NCBI GenBank assembly: GCA_030684935.1
Contig: JAUXXH010000016.1
Coordinates: 1-64,000, forward strand
Reading direction: 5' to 3'
Origin: Pseudolabrys sp.
GTDB lineage: Bacteria > Pseudomonadota > Alphaproteobacteria > Rhizobiales > Xanthobacteraceae
Length of the DNA: 64,000 nucleotides
In this document: positions 34,854 through 42,190 of the stretch, piece after piece
Layout: each line of letters begins with the position of its first letter
How positions within the stretch are numbered: position 1 is the first letter of the stretch
Notes under the pieces: model-generated
What the model was told of the DNA's origin: nothing
Seen by the model: only the letters and a program-made list of their open reading frames with translations
Database searches by the model: none
Made by a program: the position numbers and the translations under genes

Positions 34854-35513
34854 ATGACCGACAGTCCCGCCTCCAAGTCCCGCCTCAGCCGCCGTTCGAT
34901 GATGCTGGGCCTCCCTTTGTTCGTGGCCGGGTGCGGCTTGGGCCCCGACGGGTTCGACGGCTGGCCAGGTTTCGGCGGCGGCTACGGCACTATCAGTGAT
35001 GGCGGTTTCATCATCCCGGCGCTCGACACGACCTCCATCGATTCCAGTCTGCTGCGCCGGAGCGTCGCCTGGCGCGGCACGCAACGGCCGGGCAGCATCG
35101 TCGTCAATATTCCGGAGCGGAAACTCTATCTGATCGCCGAGAACGGGCGGGCCTTGCGCTATTCCGTCGGCGTCGGCCGCGCCGAAGGCCTGAATTTCCG
35201 CGGCACTGGCGTCATCGGCCGCAAGGAGAAGTGGCCGCGCTGGACGCCGACCGCCAACATGATGGTGGCGATGCCGCAATACAGGGCCTACGCCGGTGGC
35301 ATGCCCGGCGGCCTCGACAATCCGCTCGGTGCGCGGGCGCTGTATCTGTTCCGCGGCGGCGCCGACACCTATTTCCGGCTGCACGGCACCACCGAGCCGG
35401 AGAGCATCGGCCGCGCCGTCTCCAGCGGCTGCATCCGCCTTTTCAACCACGACATCATCGATCTCTACGAGCGCGTGCCGACCGGTACAACCGTCACCGT
35501 GGTCCAGCGCTAA
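34854..35513 (+). CDS. L,D-transpeptidase, YkuD domain, probable lipoprotein
   Basis: 219 aa. The N-terminus combines LSRRSMMLG (Tat-like) with a lipobox ending at Cys27 (LFVAGC). The catalytic core is complete: HGTTEPESIGRAVSSGCIRLFNHDI with the His and the SxGCxR Cys and Arg. It should cross-link peptidoglycan or attach proteins to it from the outer face of the inner membrane. The 151 bases upstream contain a short palindrome (GTCATACCCGG...CCCCGGATGAC) and no gene. This is the better-conserved of the two L,D-transpeptidases in the window. Confidence 0.9.
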   Translation: MTDSPASKSRLSRRSMMLGLPLFVAGCGLGPDGFDGWPGFGGGYGTISDGGFIIPALDTTSIDSSLLRRSVAWRGTQRPGSIVVNIPERKLYLIAENGRALRYSVGVGRAEGLNFRGTGVIGRKEKWPRWTPTANMMVAMPQYRAYAGGMPGGLDNPLGARALYLFRGGADTYFRLHGTTEPESIGRAVSSGCIRLFNHDIIDLYERVPTGTTVTVVQR

Positions 35514-35646
35514 GTCTCAACGCCGCAACTAGCGGCGTTCACTGGCACATTTCAGGATGAATTGCCGCGCGGTTTATGCCAGCCTCGCGGGCCGCCGCGT
35601 TTTTCTGCCGGGAGCGCGGCCAACAAGTCCCTGAGGAAACAAGTTC

Positions 35647-37332
35647 ATGAACGTGCATGCCGCCCCAGCCACCACCGAATCCATTCTGATCGAGAAAGAC
35701 GTCGACGTGCCGATGCGCGATGGCGCGCGGCTCAAGGCCGACGTTTTTCGTCCCAAAGACGGCGCGCGCGTGCCGGCGCTGCTGAACCTCGGTCCTTATC
35801 AAAAGGACAAGCTCTGGCTGACACCCGATACCCTGGAGGAAAAGCAGAACCCGTACATGAACTGGGAGACGGCCAATCCGCTGTGGTGGGTGCCGAATGG
35901 CTACGCCACCGTGCGCGTCGACGGCCGCGGTAGCGGCAAGTCGTCCGGTCACTTCGAGCCGTGGTCGTTGTCCGAGGCTATCGACTTTTACGACGCCATC
36001 GAGTGGGCGGCGAAACAGCCCTGGTGCAACGGCAATGTCGGGCTGACCGGGATTTCCTACTACGCGATGAACCAGTGGTTCGTCGCCAATCTCAATCCGC
36101 CATCACTGAAGGCGATCATGCCGTGGGAAGGCGCCGCCGACCTGTACCGCGACGCGCTGTTTCACGGCGGCATCCTCAACGTGTTCATGACCAACTGGGT
36201 CACCGCGCATACCCTGCACCACTTGCTGGGCCGCGCTTCGCGCGAGGAACCCGATCGCTGGCGCACCAACGCGCTGTACCGCTGGGTCCGGGCCAGCCTC
36301 GACAGCGGTGAACTGCGCGACTCGCAGGCGCAGTGGGACCAGATCAAGGTGCCGATGTACACGGTCGGCAACTGGTCCGGCTTCGGCCTGCATTTGCGCG
36401 GCAACACCGAGGCCTACAACCGCGCCGCATCGAAGCACAAGAAGATGCGTATCCACGCCGGCAGTCACGTGCACGCCTTCTATACCGAGGAGGGGCGCAC
36501 CGATCAGTTGCGCTTCTTCGATCACTGGCTCAAGGGCGTCGACAACGGCATCATGAAAGAGCCGCCGGTGAAGCTGGCGATCCGCAAGGGCAACGACGTG
36601 CTGGAGTGGCGGCACGAAAACGAATGGCCGCTGGCGCGCACGCAGTGGACCAAGATGTATTTCGATCTGTCCAAGGCGCCGCCGGAAGGCCAGCCGCAGA
36701 CCGGGCAACTGGTGACCGAAAATCCGAAGACCACGAGTTCCAGCACCTATTCCACCTTCGGTCTCGGCACCATGGGATCGACCTCGGCCGCTTCGTCGCA
36801 GGTGATGGGCGGCGGCGGCATCAAGCCGGGCATGGGCGTGGCGCTGGAAACACCGCCGCTGCTGAACGATGTCGAGGTCACCGGGCCGCTGATGGCGAGC
36901 TTCTGGGTGTCGAGCGAATCCGAGGACATGGATCTGTTTCTGACGCTGCGGCATTTCGACGGCGATGGAAATGAAATTCTCGAGACCGGGCAGCAGGGCG
37001 CGCCGGTTCCGGTGGCGAAGGGGTGGCTGCGTGTGTCGCACCGCGAGCTCGATCCCGAATTGACGCTGCCCTATCGCCCCTATCACAAGCATCAGCGCCG
37101 GCAGTATCTGGAACCCGGCGAAATCGTGAAGGTCGAGGTCGAGATCTGGCCGACCTCGATGGTGTTCTCAAAAGGCCATCGCATCCGGCTCGATGTGCAG
37201 CCACGCGACGGCGCCGGCAGCGCGGGCTATCTGCACTACCACGCCGATTACAACACCGGGCGTAACACCATCTATGCCGGTGGCGAGCGGGAGTCCTATC
37301 TGCTGCTGCCGGTCATCCCGGCGAAAGCCTGA
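35647..37332 (+). CDS. CocE/NonD family serine hydrolase (second copy)
   Basis: 561 aa, the same architecture as the hydrolase at 15720: VDVPMRDGARLKADVFRP at the N-terminus, nucleophile Ser137 in GISYYAMNQWF, a cap region, and a C-terminal jelly-roll ending in GGERESYLLLPVIPAKA. A serine-, glycine-rich stretch (TTSSSTYSTFGLGTMGSTSAASSQVMGGGG) near residue 360 is absent from the other copy. No transporter lies beside it. Substrate unknown. The preceding 133 bases carry no gene. Confidence 0.85.
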   Translation: MNVHAAPATTESILIEKDVDVPMRDGARLKADVFRPKDGARVPALLNLGPYQKDKLWLTPDTLEEKQNPYMNWETANPLWWVPNGYATVRVDGRGSGKSSGHFEPWSLSEAIDFYDAIEWAAKQPWCNGNVGLTGISYYAMNQWFVANLNPPSLKAIMPWEGAADLYRDALFHGGILNVFMTNWVTAHTLHHLLGRASREEPDRWRTNALYRWVRASLDSGELRDSQAQWDQIKVPMYTVGNWSGFGLHLRGNTEAYNRAASKHKKMRIHAGSHVHAFYTEEGRTDQLRFFDHWLKGVDNGIMKEPPVKLAIRKGNDVLEWRHENEWPLARTQWTKMYFDLSKAPPEGQPQTGQLVTENPKTTSSSTYSTFGLGTMGSTSAASSQVMGGGGIKPGMGVALETPPLLNDVEVTGPLMASFWVSSESEDMDLFLTLRHFDGDGNEILETGQQGAPVPVAKGWLRVSHRELDPELTLPYRPYHKHQRRQYLEPGEIVKVEVEIWPTSMVFSKGHRIRLDVQPRDGAGSAGYLHYHADYNTGRNTIYAGGERESYLLLPVIPAKA

Positions 37333-37485
37333 CCGCGGGGGCGTCCGGCCAGAAAGCCCGGATTGATGGGTTTTTGGGCGCAGACATGGTAAATGCGGCC
37401 CGCGTCGGCGGGCCGCATTCGGGGCGCGTTGCGATCTTGGCCGATCGGCCTTATCTGCAAGGGGAACGAGGTCCGAGGAAGCCCG

Positions 37486-37674
37486 ATGCCAGCGACCAAG
37501 GCGAACGACGAACCGACCGGCGACACGGCCGTTAGTGCCGTCTTGTCGCGACCGCTGCTGGTGTTCGCCGTGTTCGGCGCGCTGATGGTGGCGGCAACCA
37601 TGACGCTGTGGGGCTACTACGGCACCGCAGTCTTCTTCGAAATGGTCCGCGCCGGCTTCATCGCCTGTTTCTAG
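37486..37674 (+). CDS. Small single-helix membrane protein upstream of SCO
   Basis: 62 aa with one membrane helix (SRPLLVFAVFGALMVAATMTLWGYYGTAVFFEMV). RBS GAGGAAG precedes ATG 37486. The 22-base gap to the SCO gene suggests one operon and perhaps a link to respiratory copper delivery. I do not recognise a named family. The 150 bases before it contain only a GC-rich stem (ATGCGGCCCGCGTCGG...CGGGCCGCAT). Confidence 0.65.
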   Translation: MPATKANDEPTGDTAVSAVLSRPLLVFAVFGALMVAATMTLWGYYGTAVFFEMVRAGFIACF

Positions 37675-37696
37675 ACAATCAAGGCAGTAACCGTTC

Positions 37697-38296
37697 ATGA
37701 CCGCGCGCGCGTCGCATTTTCTGCTCGTTCTGGCAGCCTTCCTCACCGGCCTGGCGATCTTTCTCGGCGTCTTCATCTATGCGACCGGTCAGATGGGCCG
37801 CGGCGGCGCGCCGGGCAGTTCAGCGATCGGCGGGCCGTTCAGCCTAATCGATCAGGACGGCAAGCCGATCACCGACCAGGACATGAAGGGCAAGCCGTTT
37901 TTGGTGTTCTTCGGCTTTACCCATTGCCCCGATGTCTGCCCGACCGCGCTGTTCGAGGTGTCGGAAGTGCTGCGCGCCCTGGGCACAGACGCCGATCGTA
38001 CCGGCGCCTTGTTCATCACCGTCGATCCGGAGCGCGACACGCCCGAGGTTCTGAAGAGCTATCTGTCGAGCTTCGATCCGCGGCTGCGCGCGGCGACCGG
38101 TGATGCCGCGGCGGTGACGGCGGCGGAGAAAGCCTACCGTGTCTATTCCAAGAAAGTGCCGACGACCGGGGGCGACTACACCATGGATCACACCGCGCTG
38201 GTCTACCTGATGGATAAGCAGGGCCGCTTCGTCGCGCCGTTCAATCTCAAGCGGAAGCCCGAGGAAGCCGCCGACGAGTTGCGGAAATATCTCTGA
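37697..38296 (+). CDS. SCO1/SenC family copper chaperone
   Basis: 199 aa with an N-terminal membrane anchor and a periplasmic thioredoxin-like domain. The copper ligands are Cys77 and Cys81 (THCPDVCPT) and His165 (YTMDHTALVY). Such proteins deliver copper to the CuA or CuB site of cytochrome oxidase or guard against oxidative stress. The last 30 bases of the gene are part of a 34-bp direct repeat whose second copy lies beyond the toxin-antitoxin genes. Confidence 0.92.
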   Translation: MTARASHFLLVLAAFLTGLAIFLGVFIYATGQMGRGGAPGSSAIGGPFSLIDQDGKPITDQDMKGKPFLVFFGFTHCPDVCPTALFEVSEVLRALGTDADRTGALFITVDPERDTPEVLKSYLSSFDPRLRAATGDAAAVTAAEKAYRVYSKKVPTTGGDYTMDHTALVYLMDKQGRFVAPFNLKRKPEEAADELRKYL

Positions 38297-38300
38297 CGCC
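38267..38300 (+). repeat. 34-bp direct repeat, left copy (end of SCO gene)
   Basis: It begins GCCGCCGACGAG and ends CTCTGACGCC, spanning the SCO C-terminal codons and stop. It is repeated at 38986-39019 with one mismatch (AAATAT versus AAGTAT). Confidence 0.9.
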
Positions 38301-38305
38301 GGCCG

Positions 38306-38602
38306 TCATTCCGCCAGCGCCCGCGTGACTGCGGCCGGGTCGGATTGAACGATCTTTAGCAGAATGCGCGCGCTGCGCTCCGGATGCCGGCGGCCTTGCT
38401 CCCAGTCCCTCACCGCCGATAGCGCAAAGCCGTAGGTCGCGGCGAACGCCTGCTGCGACAGGCCGAGTTCCTTGCGGATTTTCTTGACGTCGATACTGTC
38501 GGGCACGTGCACGCGATAGCGCCGCTTGTCCGCGGTGCCATCCAGAAAAGCCCGCGCATCGTCGAGCCCCGCCTTGATCTTGTTGAATGCGCGCTTGCTC
38601 AT
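38306..38602 (-). CDS. HTH antitoxin (HigA/NadS-like)
   Basis: 98 aa. The C-terminal half is a Cro/C1-type helix-turn-helix (DVKKIRKELGLSQQAFAATYGFALSAVRDWEQGRRHPE). The short N-terminal arm resembles antitoxins of the HigA/NadS type. It starts within the toxin stop (ATGA overlap), in toxin-first order. It probably neutralises the toxin and represses the promoter upstream of the toxin gene. Confidence 0.85.
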   Translation of the reverse strand: MSKRAFNKIKAGLDDARAFLDGTADKRRYRVHVPDSIDVKKIRKELGLSQQAFAATYGFALSAVRDWEQGRRHPERSARILLKIVQSDPAAVTRALAE

Positions 38603-38958
38603 GAGTGTCTCCGGTAGTCATCCAGCATCTTTGCGATCTGTTTGGCTAAATCAGCGCGCTCCGCTGCCGTCAGGTCCGATTTTTCATTTTTGGCGAAAAC
38701 TGCCAGCAGAAAAACCGGCACGTCATCGCCGCCGAAAAGGTAGACCACACGTGCGCCGCCTCGCTTTCCGCGTCCGCCAAAACCGATTCGAAGCTTTCGA
38801 ATGCCCCCTGATCCCGGAACGACCACGCCGCATCGCGGTTCTGACGCAACGCGGTCAACGATTGCTGACCTCTCTGCTTCGGTAAACAATCGCTCTGCAT
38901 CGGCTAGGTAAGGCGGTGTTTCGACCACGGCCTGCACGGAAATCTCCATATACGGCAT
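38599..38958 (-). CDS. RelE/HigB-superfamily toxin
   Basis: 119 aa from ATG 38958, or 116 aa from 38949 (MEISVQAVVETPPYL). The segments GSGGIRKLRIGFGGRGKRGGARVVYLFGGDDVPVFLLAVFAKNEKSDLT match the COG4737-type RelE/HigB fold, with the basic and aromatic residues used to cleave ribosome-bound mRNA. It is the first gene of a two-gene operon with the HTH antitoxin. The pair lies between two 34-bp direct repeats. Confidence 0.85.
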   Translation of the reverse strand: MPYMEISVQAVVETPPYLADAERLFTEAERSAIVDRVASEPRCGVVVPGSGGIRKLRIGFGGRGKRGGARVVYLFGGDDVPVFLLAVFAKNEKSDLTAAERADLAKQIAKMLDDYRRHS

Positions 38959-38985
38959 TGCCGTAGTTGCTTCAAGGGCGGGCCC

Positions 38986-39019
38986 GCCGCCGACGAGTTG
39001 CGGAAGTATCTCTGACGCC
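38986..39019 (+). repeat. 34-bp direct repeat, right copy
   Basis: Second copy of the end of the SCO gene, differing by one base. It now supplies the altered C-terminal codons of the glycosyltransferase read on the minus strand. The unit bounded by the two copies is about 719 bp and contains only the toxin-antitoxin pair. Confidence 0.9.
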
Positions 39020-39824
39020 GTTCGAAGCTGGCGGCAGTTCGCCGCTCTCGTTCATCGCCTGGAGTTCGCGCTCCAGCGCCAGCAGCGCGCGCATGCGGCT
39101 GGCGGCGCGTCGCGACGTCCTGGCCAAACCGTGCTCGGTCTTTTCCCAGGCGTGGGGCGCGGTGATGAGTTGAAACAGCGCCCGCCATGCCGCCAGCGAC
39201 AGCAGCAGCCAGTGAACCGGCGTCAGGACCAGCACCCAGGCGGTTGAGGTCAGGCCGCGCCGTGACAGGCCGATCCAGCCGAGCAGGGCCGATGTCAGAT
39301 ATCCGATGACGATATTGGCGCCGTAGATCAGCGCCAGCGCCTTGGCCGTCGTGTTCTGGCTGTCCCACATTCCCGCCTCGCTCACCATCGCGTGGACAAG
39401 ACCGGCCATGAACAGCGGATGCACCAGCGCCGCCAGCACGTTGCCGCCAACGACAAGTTGAAAGGTGACAAAGCCCGCCGGGCCCAGATCGCGCAGCAGC
39501 CGTCGCGGCTGCCGCATGTGCACGCGCCAAGTCTGCATCCAGCCTTTGAACCAGCGGGTGCGCTGGCGAAGCCAGGGGCCGAATTGCGCCGGCGCTTCTT
39601 CATAGGTCGTCGAGGTGATCATGTCCGAGCGATAGCCGAACCGCGCCAGCCGCATACCGAGGTCGGCGTCTTCTGTGACATTCCAGGAGTCCCAGCCACC
39701 GGCCGCGCGCAAGGTCGCGGTGCGAAAGTGGTTGGACGAACCGCCGAGCGGGAGCGGCAGCCGCAGCGTGGCGAGGCCGGGCAGGAACACGTCGAACTGG
39801 CCGGCATAGTCGGCGGTGAACAAA

Positions 39825-39832
39825 CGTGCGAG
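39825..39832. repeat. 8-bp target-site duplication, left copy
   Basis: CGTGCGAG lies directly outside the left inverted repeat and again at 43562-43569 outside the right one. The 8-bp length is that expected for IS1595-family transposition. Confidence 0.92.
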
Positions 39833-39858
39833 CGGCCTTAGGTAGCAAATGCACCAAC
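39833..39858 (+). repeat. Left terminal inverted repeat
   Basis: 26 bases that match the reverse complement of 43536-43561 without mismatch. They contain the block GGTAGCAAATGCACCAAC. Confidence 0.95.
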
Positions 39859-39921
39859 TATTCTGCCGATATCCCCGGTCTGTTCGGCTACCGTTCCCGC
39901 TTATAACGAGCGGTGATTGCA

Positions 39922-39972
39922 ATGAAACCCTTCAAAGCGGCTAGGCTTCGCGGCGGCACGGGCCGCGCATGA
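39922..39972 (+). CDS. Possible 16-codon leader peptide
   Basis: ATG 39922 opens MKPFKAARLRGGTGRA, whose stop overlaps the ATG of the 145-aa gene (ATGA). TATAAC at 39902-39907 could be a -10 element, but no good -35 is seen. Translation of this peptide could couple to the next gene, which has no clear RBS of its own. The frame is too short for confidence. Confidence 0.3.
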   Translation: MKPFKAARLRGGTGRA

Positions 39973-40406
39973 ACGCCAAGGGCAACCAATACGCCATTCA
40001 CGCCTTGAAGGACCGCCGCGCCACGATGGCCGGGGAGATAGCCGCCTTCAAAGAGGCCATCCGGCACCGCGAAGAACAACTGACGCATCTGGACGCCACG
40101 CTGCGGGTTCTGGACCCCTCTTACAGGGTGGACACCATCCCGCCCAAGCGCCTCCGCAGGGTGAAGTTATTCGGGAGCGGGGAGTTGAACCGGCTGGTGC
40201 TGGACGCGCTGCGGCGCGCGGGCGGCAGGCCCATGACCAACGTGGAAATTGCCGACGCCATCATTACCGCCAAGGGCTACGGGCACGAGGCGCGGCACGC
40301 GCTTATTCGGCGGGTGCGGGCGAACCTGTCCTATCTGCTGCGGGAGCGGAACGCCGTGGTGAAGCAGGGCGACCGGTTGACGGCGCGTTGGGCGCTGCCG
40401 CGCTAG
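39969..40406 (+). CDS. Passenger protein, coiled coil plus winged-helix-like domain
   Basis: 145 aa, family not recognised. Residues about 10-48 (ALKDRRATMAGEIAAFKEAIRHREEQLTHLDATLRVLD) form a coiled coil. The C-terminal part (LNRLVLDALRRAGGRPMTNVEIADAIITAKGY...LIRRVRANLSYLLRERNAVVKQGDRLTARWAL) has the helix pattern of a winged helix with a basic wing, like many small DNA-binding repressors. It is the first gene inside the left end of the transposon. A regulator or structural DNA-binding protein is a guess. Confidence 0.7.
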   Translation: MNAKGNQYAIHALKDRRATMAGEIAAFKEAIRHREEQLTHLDATLRVLDPSYRVDTIPPKRLRRVKLFGSGELNRLVLDALRRAGGRPMTNVEIADAIITAKGYGHEARHALIRRVRANLSYLLRERNAVVKQGDRLTARWALPR

Positions 40407-40716
40407 CCTGTGTCTGCCGCTCTGATTCGCGGGCTGATTCGCCAAATCGCGAGTTATTTGTCGTCTTATGGCGGCAGTTAGTCGTGAAAAATGGCCGAAG
40501 CCACAGGTTTTTCAAGCCGCTAGATGTTGTGGTGCTTTAAGGGACTCGGTCTTGACCGCTTTACTACATCTTGTGCTTTAAGCGTTTAAACGGCTCTGTG
40601 AATAGCAAGGTTTTGTGTGGTCGGCCGTTGAATTATCCAAAGGAACCGTACATAAAGAAACGCCTCGCCCGTGAGGGCGAGGCGTCTTTGACGGCTAGAA
40701 GTCTTCAAAGATAGTC
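40407..40716. other. Non-coding stretch within the transposon
   Basis: 310 bases without a credible gene. Two direct repeats are visible: CTGATTCGC at about 40422 and 40432, and GTGCTTTAAG at about 40533 and 40572. A terminator-like hairpin lies at 40656-40690. An unrecognised small RNA is possible but not supported by more than this. Confidence 0.45.
40656..40690. terminator. Bidirectional terminator-like hairpin before the tRNA
   Basis: ACGCCTCGCCC (40660-40670) and GGGCGAGGCGT (40675-40685) form an 11-bp stem with a GTGA loop. TCTTTG follows on the plus strand and TTCTTTATG on the minus strand. It would insulate the tRNA-like gene from upstream transcription. Confidence 0.65.
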
Positions 40717-40807
40717 GGTCCGGTAGCTGAACTGGAAGACTGGCAAGTCGCACAGCACCCGATTTGTAATCGGGAGAATGTTGGTTCGAGTCCAACCCGG
40801 ATCGCCA
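40717..40807 (+). tRNA. tRNA-Thr(UGU)-like gene with enlarged D-loop
   Basis: Acceptor stem GGTCCGG pairs with CCGGATC (one G-T), discriminator G and encoded CCA. The anticodon arm is CCCGA-TTTGTAA-TCGGG, giving UGU (Thr). The variable loop is five bases, and the T-arm GTTGG-TTCGAGT-CCAAC is standard. The D-stem is GCTG/CAGC, but the loop has 23 bases and contains a small hairpin, GACT-GGCA-AGTC (40738-40749). Removing those 12 bases leaves an ordinary 11-base D-loop, AACTGGAAGCA. It is carried inside the IS element and has its own terminator. Whether it is charged and decodes is unknown. Confidence 0.8.
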
Positions 40808-40813
40808 CTTCTA

Positions 40814-40845
40814 GGGCTCCCTCGTAAGAGGGGGCCCTTTTCTTT
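40814..40845 (+). terminator. Intrinsic terminator of the tRNA-like gene
   Basis: GGGCTCCCTC and GAGGGGGCCC pair with one G-T around a GTAA loop, followed by TTTTCTTT. It starts 6 bases after the encoded CCA. Confidence 0.85.
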
Positions 40846-40896
40846 AGCGAACAAACGTACCGAATGTCGATTCGCTTTCCGTTAAAGAGTGTAAGA

Positions 40897-40934
40897 CAAT
40901 GCCCCTACATTGCAAATACAATGTGAACACATTG
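40897..40934. promoter_or_regulatory. Operator-like array of CAATGT half-sites
   Basis: Alternating half-sites CAATG (40897), ACATTG (40907), CAATGT (40919) and ACATTG (40929) are spaced about 10 to 12 bases apart and lie directly before the RHH-like gene. Such arrays are typical of self-regulating ribbon-helix-helix proteins. Confidence 0.6.
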
Positions 40935-40953
40935 CGTGTGCGGGGTGTGGACA

Positions 40954-41151
40954 ATGGCGGAGCCGAAGCCGTTTACAATCAATCTGCCTCGTCAAGCCCA
41001 TGAAATGATTGAGGAATTAATTGAGACTGGGTTGTATGGAGCCAATAGAGCCGAGGTTGCCCGCTCCCTTATTCTCGGTCGTCTAGAGCAACTGGTCGCC
41101 GGGCAAACGCTGGTAAGGGCGCGGACAAAGGACAGAGCATCCGCTTCTTAA
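40954..41151 (+). CDS. Small RHH-like DNA-binding protein
   Basis: 65 aa (MAEPKPFTINLPRQAHEMIEELIETGLYGANRAEVARSLILGRLEQLV...). A short strand (PFTINLP) followed by two helices is the ribbon-helix-helix pattern of CopG/ParD-type proteins. An array of inverted half-sites lies just upstream. No toxin gene follows; the next gene is the convergent transposase, so it is probably a stand-alone regulator of the element. Confidence 0.68.
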   Translation: MAEPKPFTINLPRQAHEMIEELIETGLYGANRAEVARSLILGRLEQLVAGQTLVRARTKDRASAS

Positions 41152-41162
41152 ATTGATGGCTA

Positions 41163-42128
41163 TCAAATACGCCGCTGCCAATATCCCTTCCAGTTCCGGC
41201 TGACCTTGTGATTGAGCGCCAGACCAAGTGCGCTATAGGTCAGCGCGCCGTTGTCGAGGCGGCTGTTATTCTCCAGCCAAGCGGCGTGCGCGGCGTACTG
41301 GTGAAGGTACTGCGGCGACACCGCGTGGTGCTGGCCATCCACCATGCGGCGAAGGCGTGAGAAAAACGACTCGGCTTGGTTCGTGCAGCTTTCACCGTTG
41401 CTGTAAGCGAGCGAGTGATTGACGCGGCCAACTTGCCAGCCAGCGTGCAGGGCATCCCAGTGCGAGGCTTCGTCAGCGTGCATCACCGCCATGCGGTCAA
41501 CAACGCGCTTGGCGATTTCAACGCCTTCGGCTTCGTGGCGAACCACTGACGTAAGCGTGCGACCCTTGCGCTGGCGCAGCGCGATCACCACGCGGCGCTT
41601 GCCGGTTTGATGCTGCGCCAAGCGGCGGTCAACGCGGTTTTCAGCCTTATTCGACGGACGGATATGACCTCCGAAATACGCGCCGTCGATTTCAACTTCG
41701 CCCGTCAGCGAAGCGCCGTTGGTTTCCGACGCGAGGGCTTCACGCAGTTTGTGCGCCAGCACGAAAGCGGTCTTGTGCTGGCAATCCAGATCGCGCGCCA
41801 ACTGCAAGGCGCTGATGCCCTTCGCAGCGTTGGCGATGATGCAGAGCGCGGCCAGCAGATCGACAAACGACATCTTGCGGCTGGCGAGGATGGTGCCGGA
41901 CGTGACCGAGAATTGCTTGCCGCAGGCAGCACACTTGAAGCGGCGGCGCGTGGTGATCTCGTAGGCATCAACACCGCCGCAGTGCGGGCAGACCGCTTCG
42001 CCATCTGTGTTCGGCCAGCGCAGCTTGCGGAAGGTCGTGTAAGCCTTCTCCTCGCCACCGGCATAGATCGCCTTGAGGCTAAGGGTGCGGGCGGCGGCAG
42101 AAAGGAGAAAATGTTGGGCCATTGTCAT
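41163..42128 (-). CDS. IS1595-family transposase
   Basis: 321 aa. An N-terminal zinc ribbon (Cys47, Cys50, Cys66, Cys69) is followed by a helix-turn-helix-like region (GISALQLARDLDCQHKTAFVLAHKLREAL) and an ISXO2-type DDE domain. The likely catalytic residues are Asp148 (GEVEIDGAYFGG), Asp219 (VMHADEASHWDAL) and Glu253 (TNQAESFFSRLRR). It is full length and intact, so the element may be active. Its start codon lies inside an 18-bp repeat that recurs before the DUF6471 gene. Confidence 0.93.
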   Translation of the reverse strand: MTMAQHFLLSAAARTLSLKAIYAGGEEKAYTTFRKLRWPNTDGEAVCPHCGGVDAYEITTRRRFKCAACGKQFSVTSGTILASRKMSFVDLLAALCIIANAAKGISALQLARDLDCQHKTAFVLAHKLREALASETNGASLTGEVEIDGAYFGGHIRPSNKAENRVDRRLAQHQTGKRRVVIALRQRKGRTLTSVVRHEAEGVEIAKRVVDRMAVMHADEASHWDALHAGWQVGRVNHSLAYSNGESCTNQAESFFSRLRRMVDGQHHAVSPQYLHQYAAHAAWLENNSRLDNGALTYSALGLALNHKVSRNWKGYWQRRI

Positions 42129-42142
42129 CGCATCCGGTGATA
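42125..42142. promoter_or_regulatory. Operator-like repeat over the transposase start codon
   Basis: TCATCGCATCCGGTGATA matches 42191-42208 at 16 of 18 positions. The transposase start (reverse-complement ATG at 42126-42128) lies inside it, so a bound protein could block initiation. A second palindrome, GGTGA-TATTGT-TCACC, overlaps its right side. Confidence 0.6.
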
Positions 42143-42190
42143 TTGTTCACCAGATATCGCGATGGACTTCCCCACATGCAAGTATTATTA

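Larger units (their letters stand above)
38972..39832 (-). pseudogene. GT2 glycosyltransferase, C-terminal part (split by IS element)
   Basis: About 285 codons continuing from the part at 43562-44733. It carries the rest of the cellulose-synthase-like catalytic domain (LPLGGSSNHFRT, TEDADLGMRLARFGY, then Q-x-x-R-W as QRTRWFKGWMQTW) and several membrane helices. In the intact protein the junction would read GDSWLARLFTADYAG. It has no start of its own in family sequence. The last residues (GVRDTSATRRRRARP) come from the 34-bp repeat and what follows, so this end is also altered. Confidence 0.88.

Noticed and set aside
38267..39019. CRISPR or tandem repeat explanation for the 34-bp direct repeats
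   Set aside because: There are only two copies, 685 bases apart, bracketing two genes and derived from a coding end.
39841..39858. Reading the terminal repeat GGTAGCAAATGCACCAAC as part of an attachment site in a tRNA
   Set aside because: No tRNA overlaps it, and an identical inverted copy at the other end shows that it is a transposon end.
40586..40795. A 69-codon minus-strand frame (MDSNQHSPDYKSG...)
   Set aside because: It is the translation of the reverse strand of the tRNA-like gene and its upstream hairpin, a common false gene over tRNAs.
40717..40807. Degenerate pseudo-tRNA
   Set aside because: Acceptor, anticodon and T stems are intact apart from one G-T pair, CCA is encoded and a terminator follows. 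The extra D-loop bases form their own stem rather than random decay.
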